NCBI GenBank assembly: GCA_904502245.1
Contig: CAJGDN010000009.1
Location: forward strand, 1-27,211
Length of the DNA stretch: 27,211 nt
Direction of reading: 5' to 3'
Source: an uncultured Alphaproteobacteria bacterium
GTDB taxonomy: Bacteria; Pseudomonadota; Alphaproteobacteria; Rs-D84
Both the position numbers and the translations under genes were made by a program. The notes under the pieces were generated by a model. That model had not been told where the DNA came from and did not search any database. It saw only the letters and a list, made by a program, of their open reading frames with translations. Positions 15,370 through 23,028 of this stretch are shown here, piece after piece. Numbering within the stretch: position 1 is the first letter of the stretch; each line of letters begins with the position of its first letter.

Positions 15370-17349
15370 ATGACAGAGAAAAATACACACACATATGACG
15401 CATCAGACATCCAGGTTTTGGAAGGTCTTGAACCGGTTCGCCTACGCCCTGGCATGTACATTGGTGGCACAGATGAAAAGGCATGGCATCACCTGCCAAT
15501 TGAAATCATGGACAATTCCATCGACGAAGCAGTCGCTGGGTTTGCAAAGAAAATTACAGTAAAATTAATTGATTCTAAAACGATTGAAATTGCCGACGAT
15601 GGTCGTGGAATACCGGTTGACGAACACCCCAAATACCCTGGAAAATCCGCATTAGAAGTTATTTTAACCACACTGCATTCTGGTGGTAAATTTAATAATA
15701 ATGTTTATAAAACCAGTGGTGGTCTGCACGGGGTTGGTTCTGCTGTTGTAAACGCCCTGTCATCTGAAATGATTGTTGATATTGCACGTGACGGATATAA
15801 TTGGCATCAAACATTTTCGCGTGGAATAACCACATCCCCAATGACACGTGGCGACGCAACAAAATCACACGGGACAAAAATCAGATTCACAATAGATGAT
15901 GAAATATTTGGCACAAACGCAGTATTTAAGCCTGTAAAGATTTATCGTATGGCCCGGGCCAAGGCATTTCTGTCACGCGGTGTGAAAATTGAATGGTCAT
16001 GCAATCCAGAATTATTAACCGAAGACATGAACATTCCTGCCAGCACGACATTCTTTTATCCGAATGGTGTTGCGGATTTCTTGGCGGAAAAAACCGACAG
16101 CAAACCACGCATTTTACCAAAGATATTCAGTGGCAGTGTAGATTTCCCTGATGATTGCGGTCGCGTAGAATGGGCATTAACTTTTTTAACAGACGAAAAT
16201 GGCGCGGCATCTGACGACGGTTTCTTTTCATCATACTGCAACACAATTGCAACAATTGATGGTGGCACGCACGAAACCGGCTTTAAATCCGCAATAACCA
16301 AAGGGATTAAGGCATACGGCGAAAAGGTTAACAACAAGGCCGCCACAACAATCATCGGCGAAGATGTATTTGATTCTGTTGCTGCGATTGTATCTGTATT
16401 CTACAAAACACCACAATTTCTGGGGCAAACCAAGGAAAAATTATCCAATCCCGAAGTTGCGCGCTATACAGAAAACGCCCTGCGTGATCCATGGGAAATG
16501 TTCTTGGCATCTGATCCAAAAACAGCAAACGCATTACTGGAATTTGTTGTTAACCTGGCGAACGCACGTATCAAGACGAAACAAGTCAAAGACGTTGCAC
16601 GCAAAACCCCAACAAAACGTATCCGCATGCCTGCAAAATTGGCCGACTGCTCTAAGCATGGTATTGCCGGCACTGAATTATTTATTGTTGAGGGGGAATC
16701 TGCGGGTGGAACCGCGAAACAGGCGCGCGATCGCGCAACCCAGGCAATCATGCCCCTGCGTGGCAAGGTTTTAAATGTTATATCAAATTCCGACGAACGA
16801 TTCGGTGCGAACAAAGAATTAAACGACCTGATTGATATTATTGGTGCTGGCACTGCCAAAGATTGGAACGAAGACAAATTGCGTTATGAAAAAATAATTA
16901 TCATGACCGATGCCGACGTTGACGGCAGCCATATTGCATCATTGTTGATGGCATTCTTTTATCAATTCATGCCGCAATTAATCTATGGTGGTCACCTGTA
17001 TTTATCATGTCCACCACTGTATAAATTAACATGTGGAACCGAATCGATATACGTTGACACGGACGAAGAACTAGAAAATTTAAAGACAAACAAATACAAA
17101 AACAAACGCGTTGAAATATCACGATTCAAAGGTTTGGGTGAAATGATGCCGAATCAGTTGAAAGAAACCACCATGTCGCCCAAGACGCGCAGATTAATAC
17201 GTGTTGACCTGCCCCCACGCACCGAAGAAGGTGCCGAAGACACGGAAAAAACACGTACGATTGTTTCTGAACTGATGGGGAAAAAACCGGAATTTCGTTT
17301 TAAATTCATAACCGAGCATGCCCAATTTGTAAAAGATTTATTCGTATAA
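15370..17349 (+). CDS. parE: DNA topoisomerase IV subunit B
   Basis: ParE is the ATPase subunit of topoisomerase IV, which separates linked daughter chromosomes with ParC. At 659 residues it has ParE length and lacks the extra insert of proteobacterial GyrB. The GHKL ATPase motifs are visible: EIMDNSIDEAVAG (E45, N49), DDGRGIP (76-82) and GGLHGVGSAVVNALS (117-131). TOPRIM follows, with VEGESAGG near 440 and DADVDGSHI near 513. KYPGKSALEVILTTLHSGGKF is the form I associate with alphaproteobacterial ParE. No Shine-Dalgarno is seen before the ATG. GyrB is the only serious alternative and is less likely on length. A terminator follows directly; parC is not in the window. Confidence 0.92.
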   Translation: MTEKNTHTYDASDIQVLEGLEPVRLRPGMYIGGTDEKAWHHLPIEIMDNSIDEAVAGFAKKITVKLIDSKTIEIADDGRGIPVDEHPKYPGKSALEVILTTLHSGGKFNNNVYKTSGGLHGVGSAVVNALSSEMIVDIARDGYNWHQTFSRGITTSPMTRGDATKSHGTKIRFTIDDEIFGTNAVFKPVKIYRMARAKAFLSRGVKIEWSCNPELLTEDMNIPASTTFFYPNGVADFLAEKTDSKPRILPKIFSGSVDFPDDCGRVEWALTFLTDENGAASDDGFFSSYCNTIATIDGGTHETGFKSAITKGIKAYGEKVNNKAATTIIGEDVFDSVAAIVSVFYKTPQFLGQTKEKLSNPEVARYTENALRDPWEMFLASDPKTANALLEFVVNLANARIKTKQVKDVARKTPTKRIRMPAKLADCSKHGIAGTELFIVEGESAGGTAKQARDRATQAIMPLRGKVLNVISNSDERFGANKELNDLIDIIGAGTAKDWNEDKLRYEKIIIMTDADVDGSHIASLLMAFFYQFMPQLIYGGHLYLSCPPLYKLTCGTESIYVDTDEELENLKTNKYKNKRVEISRFKGLGEMMPNQLKETTMSPKTRRLIRVDLPPRTEEGAEDTEKTRTIVSELMGKKPEFRFKFITEHAQFVKDLFV

Positions 17350-17350
17350 A

Positions 17351-17379
17351 AAAAACACCGTAAAATCGGTGTTTTTTTT
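17351..17379 (+). terminator. parE terminator
   Basis: AAAAACACCG and CGGTGTTTTT enclose a six-base loop, followed by further T, immediately after the parE stop. Confidence 0.85.
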
Positions 17380-17390
17380 ATTATAGATAA

Positions 17391-17418
17391 TTGACAACTA
17401 CTTTTTCATAACTAATAT
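17391..17418 (+). promoter_or_regulatory. promoter of the 173-aa gene
   Basis: A perfect TTGACA (17391-17396) is followed after 16 bases by TAATAT (17413-17418). It gives a short leader with an AAAGGA ribosome binding site before the ATG at 17443. Confidence 0.6.
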
Positions 17419-17442
17419 ATCATGTGTAACAAAGGATAAAAC

Positions 17443-17964
17443 ATGGGCTTTTTTAGTATTTTCAAACAAGGAAACATAAACAAACCTGAAGCAAATGAAA
17501 CCAGCAAACAAAAATCAAATATTCCCGCAGGTCATATCAGCAAAAAGAAAAAAAACACATACACAATAATGTTCAACGTAATGTCCGATAATGAACTAAT
17601 GTCGCTTTGCAAATCTTCTAAATTACCTGTAATTGAAATCAACGGTGTCAAACAAGAGGCGAAAAAAGGCTGGATAACATGCCTATCATTTCCAACCCCA
17701 TGCGCAACCGAGATGGTAACCAGCCATGATATCCTGCGCGAAGTTTTAGGCGACAAAATATCTGCAACAATTATTGAATATTTGGATAAATATACCGGCA
17801 AACCAGTCGTCCAGGTCTATCCCGAAGGTTGGTACGTATTCGACAAATACGAAGCAGACTATATGTTACACCTTAACCACGCATCGCGCCGTGATTTAAA
17901 CAAACAATTAAAATTACGCGAACAAAAAATAAATGACTATATTGCGAAACAAAACCAGCGATAA
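17443..17964 (+). CDS. hypothetical cytoplasmic protein, 173 aa
   Basis: I do not recognise this protein. It has no signal peptide and no membrane segment. The first 40 residues are polar and basic with a KKKK stretch (about 35-38), likely disordered. The rest has an alpha/beta pattern, with SDNELMSLCKSSKLPVIEING, a segment GWITCLSFPTPCATEMV and a conserved-looking VVQVYPEGWYVFDKYEAD. The C-terminus is a charged helix (RRDLNKQLKLREQKINDYIAKQ). It has its own TTGACA promoter, a strong ribosome binding site and a terminator, so it is a real monocistronic gene. Nothing in its neighbours (parE upstream, the secreted Cys-rich protein convergent) suggests a job. Confidence 0.75.
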   Translation: MGFFSIFKQGNINKPEANETSKQKSNIPAGHISKKKKNTYTIMFNVMSDNELMSLCKSSKLPVIEINGVKQEAKKGWITCLSFPTPCATEMVTSHDILREVLGDKISATIIEYLDKYTGKPVVQVYPEGWYVFDKYEADYMLHLNHASRRDLNKQLKLREQKINDYIAKQNQR

Positions 17965-17990
17965 AAAACCGGCAAACGCCGGTTTTTTTT
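17965..17990. terminator. bidirectional terminator, 173-aa gene / 749-aa gene
   Basis: CCGGC and GCCGG enclose an AAAC loop, with an A-run before and a long T-run after. It is almost the same sequence as the pgsA terminator and lies between two convergent stops. Confidence 0.85.
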
Positions 17991-18000
17991 CAGATATCTT

Positions 18001-20250
18001 TTATGTACCTGTCGTTGCTGTTGTTGTTGTTGTTGTCTTCTGGCACACCCCATAACTATCACGCGTCTCACCAGTATTACATGCAATCAAACACGCACCA
18101 CCAAATACCACATACCCGGTGTTACACTTGCAATGCTGATTAACATATCCCTCAGATGAAACAGTCCCTGCCGTTGCAGTATACGTTGAATTTTCTGGAC
18201 ATAATAATGACTGATAGAACATTTCTGATATTGCTTTTACATAGTCACTCGGTGTATTCAATGCCAACTCTACAGAACACTGCTCTTCACCAGCTTCATC
18301 AGTATAGCAAATTTTCTTATTTGCATCCTTGAACACCGCATATGCACATGTTAATGCCACATTACGACACGCACCGGCCAGCACCTTTTGAATACTGCCC
18401 ACATTTGCACCTGATGCCCACGAATTAACCTGGGTTATCTGTGAATTATAACAATCTGCGATATCAACGATACACGTTGATGCATATTCTGAAATCGCCA
18501 TGCTTTGTGCGGCACGAATATTTGTCATCGCACGCTGAATATAATTCACAACAACATCATTATACGGAATGTATTTAGCATCCGAAGTATAAGTATACGC
18601 CTGACATTTGTCCAATACCGCACGGCATAATCCCTCATCTGTCACTTTTTGTTTGGTTCCAATTTTTTGCAACAAATATTTGGCAACACATTTGGGTCCA
18701 CCTTCCCCCGTACAACTTTCCGTATTTATAGTTATTGTCTCATACGCACCTTTCAAAAAGTCCTTATCAATCGCTGCATTATTATAGGATGCCATAAAAT
18801 TCTGAATTTCTGATACCTTTTGCCCTAAAACAACCTGACCATTTTCATCAATATAAATCTTGGTTGGGTCAACACACTTGTAATATTTTTCACCACAAAC
18901 CATTTCGTCCTTCATACACGCTTCCAGCGCACCAATACATCCCTTGGCATCATACATATTTTTATTCTGCAGCACGGCCAATCGTGCCTTTTGTAACATG
19001 CGATTTGCACTGCCCACATTCGCGACCAGCGTTTCATTCAGTTTCTTCAATCCTTTTTCATAAGCAATACAATCTTTATCTATTGCCAAATCATAATTAC
19101 CCGTAATTTGCGATATTGTTGAACCTGCCTCCTCACATTGATTAAGAACTGCATTGCAACGTTTTTTTGCTGCACGATACAATTCTGCGCCCCGCAGATT
19201 TGAAAAACTGCCTGTATTGCCCCCGCTCAAAAAATCCAAATTAAACAAATCACCACTGTCCGATGAAAAATCTAAATCCAAATCTAAACCAAAACTATCC
19301 GATTCGGTAAAAGTAGCAGTATTTGAAACCGGGTCACGAATTAAATTTTCTATCTGTTCCAACATATTTCTGTTTGCAGATGTATCTGTCGTACCCGACA
19401 GGGCTTCTTCTGCCTCGGTCTCGGACAAAATCGCACGGATTTCATCCGCAGACAACCCAACATAACGAATACGCTGTGCAACCTCATTCAATTGATTATT
19501 TGCATCTTTTACCGCTTCTTCCACCTTGGTATATCTGGATAAATTTGACGAACAAGAACACCGCCCCTGGTTCGCATCAATAACTGCACAGAATTGATCC
19601 ATACAATCATTATACTGTTCCTGACACGACTTGTTCAATTCTGCCGCCTGTTCCAAACGCGTCTTGGCTTCGTTAATGCCTTCGGCTGTAATTTCTTTTT
19701 TTGCTGCACGCGAATGAACACCGCGCAACTTCTCATCTATATTTGACCCAGTTTGAACACCTGTATCACCAATTGTGGCACGCCCCCCGACTTCGGCCGT
19801 ACTAGGACGCAATGTCACCCCCAACCTGCGAACAGCAGGATTACTGTTGATACTGGCATCCGACACACGCTTATTTCTGCCAACAATATTAACTGTTTCA
19901 TTCAAATTACTGCGTGCAGAATTTATCGTCGCACCTGCACGTGAAACAGCCGTGCCACGCATCTGAACCTTGGAATCTTTGCTCTGCTTAACCTCTGGCG
20001 CCCCCGTAAAAACACGCGACACCGCACTGCGCACGGCAACATTATCCGATTTACCTACAGTCTTGGCCTTTTCAGATACATTTGTCATTGTACGTGTTGC
20101 AGTACGGGCAACAGTCCCACGCCCAGACGTTTCTTGCGCTTTGGTGTCACTTACATTGGTCGGAATTACACGCGAAACAGCACCATCGGCACCAAATGCA
20201 CCGGGCGCTGCTAAAAATATACTGAAAAAACACAATAACAGTTTTTTCAT
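18001..20250 (-). CDS. large secreted Cys-rich protein with CX6C pairs, 749 aa
   Basis: I know no named family for this protein. MKKLLLCFFSIFLAAPGAFGA is a Sec signal peptide (cleavage near residue 20). Residues 21-180 are Ser/Thr/Arg/Val-rich and probably disordered. From about 195 on it is helical with cysteines in CX6C pairs: 209/216, 365/372, 438/445, 452/459, 542/549, 593/600 and 628/635. I count 28 cysteines after the signal peptide, an even number, fitting disulfides in an oxidising compartment. An acidic patch (GLDLDLDFSSDSGDLFNLDF) is at 321-340. The end has an EGF-like Cys run (684-736, HCKCNTGYVVFGGACLIAC) and a Thr-rich tail. It has no outer-membrane anchor that I can see. The upstream promoter is strong. 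A structural periplasmic or surface protein is a guess. Confidence 0.8.
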   Translation of the reverse strand: MKKLLLCFFSIFLAAPGAFGADGAVSRVIPTNVSDTKAQETSGRGTVARTATRTMTNVSEKAKTVGKSDNVAVRSAVSRVFTGAPEVKQSKDSKVQMRGTAVSRAGATINSARSNLNETVNIVGRNKRVSDASINSNPAVRRLGVTLRPSTAEVGGRATIGDTGVQTGSNIDEKLRGVHSRAAKKEITAEGINEAKTRLEQAAELNKSCQEQYNDCMDQFCAVIDANQGRCSCSSNLSRYTKVEEAVKDANNQLNEVAQRIRYVGLSADEIRAILSETEAEEALSGTTDTSANRNMLEQIENLIRDPVSNTATFTESDSFGLDLDLDFSSDSGDLFNLDFLSGGNTGSFSNLRGAELYRAAKKRCNAVLNQCEEAGSTISQITGNYDLAIDKDCIAYEKGLKKLNETLVANVGSANRMLQKARLAVLQNKNMYDAKGCIGALEACMKDEMVCGEKYYKCVDPTKIYIDENGQVVLGQKVSEIQNFMASYNNAAIDKDFLKGAYETITINTESCTGEGGPKCVAKYLLQKIGTKQKVTDEGLCRAVLDKCQAYTYTSDAKYIPYNDVVVNYIQRAMTNIRAAQSMAISEYASTCIVDIADCYNSQITQVNSWASGANVGSIQKVLAGACRNVALTCAYAVFKDANKKICYTDEAGEEQCSVELALNTPSDYVKAISEMFYQSLLCPENSTYTATAGTVSSEGYVNQHCKCNTGYVVFGGACLIACNTGETRDSYGVCQKTTTTTTATTGT

Positions 20251-20262
20251 TTTCTTCAGTTA

Positions 20263-20291
20263 ATTATATCACAAAAAACATAATATTTCAC
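20263..20291 (-). promoter_or_regulatory. promoter of the 749-aa secreted protein
   Basis: On the - strand a perfect extended -10, TGATATAAT (TATAAT at 20268-20263), is preceded after 17 bases by GTGAAA (20291-20286). Transcription would start about six bases before the ATG, giving a very short leader. Confidence 0.6.
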
Positions 20292-20317
20292 TAACATCTT
20301 CTAATAAATACAGTAAA

Positions 20318-21598
20318 TTATTTGCATTCTTCAATCAATTGCTGAATCTGAGCTGCCAATACCAAATCTCCGGCAACGTTCTTTTCAATCTGTTTAATTG
20401 CATACAAAACTGTGGCATGATCACGACCACCAACAAAATTACCAATTTCTGACAAAGACAACTGTGTTGCTTCCTTTAATACAGTCATCATAACCTGACG
20501 TGCTAAAACCAAATTGCGGCTACGCCCTGCCCCACAAACAGCATCATAAGAAACACCCAATTTTTCACACATCATCTTAACCATTGCAACCGGTGTTTTT
20601 ACCGTCTGCAATGTATCTGCCAACAAACGCGTTGCAACCGCCATATCAACAGATGCACCCATTAATTCTGTATACGCTTTGATTTTTGTTGCGACACCTG
20701 CAACCATGTGACCATCATTTGTAATACGACCCGCCAATGTATTTGCAACGTCTGATTTTACACCTGCACGCATCAACATAACAGACTTTACATACGCGTT
20801 TGGTGCAACAACATCTGCAACCAAGCCAGACGCCATCAAAGATTGCGCATGACGATCAAATCCTGTCAAATTACCTGGCATTGCATTTGCAGTCAAAACA
20901 ACATTTTTACCTGCACTGCGCAGATCAACAATCAACTGCATAAATTCTTCGGTTGATGCTTTTTTACCAGACAAAGCTTGCACATCATCCAAAATAAAGG
21001 TATCACAATTACGACAAAAATCTTTGAATGCAAAAACATTATGATCTTTCAGGCTGCGTGTAAATTCAGAAACAAACTGCGCACCACTCATTTTAACAAC
21101 TTTTGCATTTGATGCACCTGCAATGCATTCCAACAACAAAGATTTACCAGCGCCCGCTGGACCATAAATAAACAGCGGCGAAAAAGAAACCAAACCAGCT
21201 GCTAATTTTTTACACGCAGAAACAACAAACAAATTTTCATCTGAACAAACAAAAGAATCAAACGCAACTGTATTACACGCAACCGGTGCTGCTGGTGCAT
21301 ATGCCTGGGCACGATTATCATTTGCAACCGGTGCAACTGTCTGTCTAGCGCTGCGAACAACAACAGATGCATTTAAGCCAAATTCCGCTGCAACAGATGC
21401 AATTGCACCAAAATGAACACTGTTTATAAAATCTGCAGAAAACTGATTTTGTGCACCTAAAACCAACATGCCATCAACAACATCAAAAGACAAAGGTGCA
21501 ATCCAAGAAGTAAAAGACGCGGCATCAATTTTTGCGGCAATGGCCCCCTTGATAGTTTCCAAGTTTGTCATCTGTGATTTTGCCGCCATTGTCTGCAT
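20318..21598 (-). CDS. dnaA: chromosomal replication initiator DnaA, divergent
   Basis: DnaA opens the replication origin. The 426-residue protein keeps the four-domain plan: domain I (about 12-75, with SFTSWIAPLSF), a short linker, an AAA+ domain with Walker A GPAGAGKS (146-153) and Walker B FILDDVQ (201-207), and domain IV with the signature GGRDHATVLYAIKQI (390-404). Several normally fixed residues differ by eye. The box VII SRF arginine finger reads SLM (253-255), the sensor II NVRELEGAL region reads NDGHMVAGV (294-302), and in domain IV RSRxVARPRQ reads RSRNLVLARQ and RDHTT reads RDHAT. GGGAG lies eight bases before the ATG at 21598. dnaN is not adjacent. A DnaA paralogue beside a normal dnaA elsewhere is the alternative. 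Confidence 0.88.
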   Translation of the reverse strand: MQTMAAKSQMTNLETIKGAIAAKIDAASFTSWIAPLSFDVVDGMLVLGAQNQFSADFINSVHFGAIASVAAEFGLNASVVVRSARQTVAPVANDNRAQAYAPAAPVACNTVAFDSFVCSDENLFVVSACKKLAAGLVSFSPLFIYGPAGAGKSLLLECIAGASNAKVVKMSGAQFVSEFTRSLKDHNVFAFKDFCRNCDTFILDDVQALSGKKASTEEFMQLIVDLRSAGKNVVLTANAMPGNLTGFDRHAQSLMASGLVADVVAPNAYVKSVMLMRAGVKSDVANTLAGRITNDGHMVAGVATKIKAYTELMGASVDMAVATRLLADTLQTVKTPVAMVKMMCEKLGVSYDAVCGAGRSRNLVLARQVMMTVLKEATQLSLSEIGNFVGGRDHATVLYAIKQIEKNVAGDLVLAAQIQQLIEECK

Positions 21599-21880
21599 GC
21601 CTTTTTCTCCCTTTTCTTTTTTTCAAAAGAGTTATCCGAACAAGGTTGTAAAAACCATCCACATAAAACGCCACTTTTCATGGTATTTTATATTGTCCTA
21701 CTTAAACTCTCTCGCATTCTTTAAATGTTATGAATTAATTTTATTTTATGGTTTCAACCACAATAATAAAACTAATCCTGTTTTTTGATTACCTTCTTCT
21801 CGTTTTGGATACGACAGATAAGTTAAAACATTATTTCCGGTTTACAAGCAAATCTTCCCCGAAAAAAACACTTTTATTTT

Positions 21881-21910
21881 TTGACAACGATTCGTTTTTC
21901 TGCCTATTTT
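21881..21910 (+). promoter_or_regulatory. promoter-like pair pointing into dprA antisense
   Basis: A perfect TTGACA (21881-21886) is followed after 18 bases by TATTTT (21905-21910). It reads rightward toward the 3' end of dprA, where no + strand gene is supported, so it would make an antisense or short untranslated RNA if active. Confidence 0.3.
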
Positions 21911-21917
21911 CCGCCGT

Positions 21918-21940
21918 TTGTATATACAATGTATAGACAA
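21918..21940. promoter_or_regulatory. 23-bp operator-like inverted repeat
   Basis: The half-sites TTGT-n-TATACA and TGTATA-n-ACAA face each other around a single central base. The left half plus centre also contains a perfect 12-base palindrome, TTGTATATACAA. It begins eight bases after the TATTTT of the promoter-like pair and ends nine bases before the dprA stop codon. There is no T-run, so it does not look like a terminator. Confidence 0.45.
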
Positions 21941-21948
21941 CATTTTTC

Positions 21949-22962
21949 TTATGCGCGAACATATCCACCATCAACTTTTCTCACAAAACCCTGCAATTCT
22001 AGAACGACCAATTGCGCCTTGATTTCCGAAACTGTTTTTTTGACAACATCTGCCAATACAGATTCTGACACTGGAATCATTCCTAATGCATCAATCAAAT
22101 TATTTTCCACATCAATTTTTTTTGATTTTTTTATATCTTTTTTTTCGATTTCAAAAAAATCATCTGCCCCCATACACATATGTGCCAACCCATCCCGAAT
22201 CAGTGAATTTGGTCCAAACGCGCGCAAATCTGCGGGATGTGATGGAATTGCCCAAATTTCACGTTTCATATCGATTGCGAATCGCGCAGTTGTCATTGAA
22301 CCTGATTTTAAATCCGCCTCGCCCAGGATTAATTTTTCTCCTAAACCTGCAACCAACTTATTACGTTGAACAAAATTTGTTGCAACTGGCACATATCCAA
22401 CAGGCATTTCACTGATAACAGCACCACGTTCTATAATCTCATAATACAGCGATTCGTTTTCAACCGGCCAAACATAATCCACTCCTCCGGCCAAAACAGC
22501 AATTGTAACCGCATTTCCTTGTGCGCGTAATGCACCGCGATGCGCTGCGGTATCTGTCCCGATTGCCATCCCCGACACAACCGCATAATTATATTCTGCA
22601 AATTTCTGGGCAACATCAGCAATAAAACCCATACCCGTGGCTGTCGCGTGTCGCGTTCCAACAATAGAAACCATCTGTTTATTCAACACATCTAAGTTTC
22701 CACGGACAGAAATTATCGGCGCATGATTTTTTACCCCGCGCAAACTTTCTGGATACCTCATATCAGTATCACTGATATAACGCACACCTAATTTTTGTGC
22801 TGTGTCCATTTCTCGCAAAACTAAATCACGCAGTTCAATACTAACATCTAAAAAATCAACAACAGCTGCCGGCGTTCCAAAACGTCGCAACAAATCATTA
22901 TATCGCGCCGGACCAATACCAGGGGTGCGCAAAATCAATAACCTATTAAATATATCTGACAT
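21949..22962 (-). CDS. dprA: DNA processing protein DprA (Smf)
   Basis: DprA binds incoming single-stranded DNA in the cytoplasm and loads RecA during natural transformation; it is conserved also in bacteria not known to be competent. From the ATG at 22962 it has 337 residues: an N-terminal HhH/SAM-like part (LRTPGIGPARYNDLLRRFG), then the Rossmann core with SIVGTRHAT (99-107), SGMAIGTDTAAHRGAL (130-145), VLAGGVDYVWP and RNKLVAGLGEK (200-210), SGSMTTARFA, and a C-terminal winged helix (about 285-337, ending GFVRKVDGGYVRA). The frame continues to an ATG at 22998, but that start abuts the terminator of the gene upstream. A TATAGT -10 ends six bases before 22962, so the shorter, possibly leaderless start is preferred. 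Confidence 0.93.
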   Translation of the reverse strand: MSDIFNRLLILRTPGIGPARYNDLLRRFGTPAAVVDFLDVSIELRDLVLREMDTAQKLGVRYISDTDMRYPESLRGVKNHAPIISVRGNLDVLNKQMVSIVGTRHATATGMGFIADVAQKFAEYNYAVVSGMAIGTDTAAHRGALRAQGNAVTIAVLAGGVDYVWPVENESLYYEIIERGAVISEMPVGYVPVATNFVQRNKLVAGLGEKLILGEADLKSGSMTTARFAIDMKREIWAIPSHPADLRAFGPNSLIRDGLAHMCMGADDFFEIEKKDIKKSKKIDVENNLIDALGMIPVSESVLADVVKKTVSEIKAQLVVLELQGFVRKVDGGYVRA

Positions 22963-22968
22963 AAGACC

Positions 22969-22974
22969 ACTATA
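22969..22974 (-). promoter_or_regulatory. putative dprA -10 element
   Basis: TATAGT on the - strand lies six bases before the dprA ATG at 22962. A weak -35 (ATGAAA, 18 bases upstream) is possible. If used, transcription would begin at the start codon itself. Confidence 0.35.
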
Positions 22975-23000
22975 CGATAATTGACACACAGATTTCATTA

Positions 23001-23028
23001 AAAAATCCCGCGTTGCGGGATTTTTTTT
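23001..23028 (-). terminator. terminator of the 315-aa gene
   Basis: AAAAATCCCGC and GCGGGATTTTT enclose a three-base loop, with T-runs on both strands. It overlaps the stop codon of the 315-aa gene and separates it from dprA. Confidence 0.85.

Larger units (their letters stand above)
21599..21948. other. 350-bp AT-rich gap upstream of dnaA
   Basis: No credible gene is present. Two degenerate DnaA-box-like 9-mers lie close together near dnaA, TTATCCGAA at 21632-21640 and CCATCCACA at 21655-21663, each two bases off TTATCCACA and in the same orientation; they could mediate dnaA autoregulation. A short inverted repeat TGGTT-TC-AACCA is near 21749-21760. A + strand promoter-like pair and a 23-bp inverted repeat lie at the dprA end and are listed separately. 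I see no iteron cluster or clear origin. Confidence 0.4.

Noticed and set aside
21599..21948. replication origin upstream of dnaA
   Set aside because: Only two imperfect boxes, no clear box cluster with an adjacent unwinding element, and no visible strand-composition switch.
21881..22369. 162-aa + strand frame overlapping the dprA 3' half, with a promoter-like sequence upstream
   Set aside because: Most of it is antisense to dprA, the protein has no family features and there is no ribosome binding site. The promoter and palindrome were kept as a finding, not the protein.
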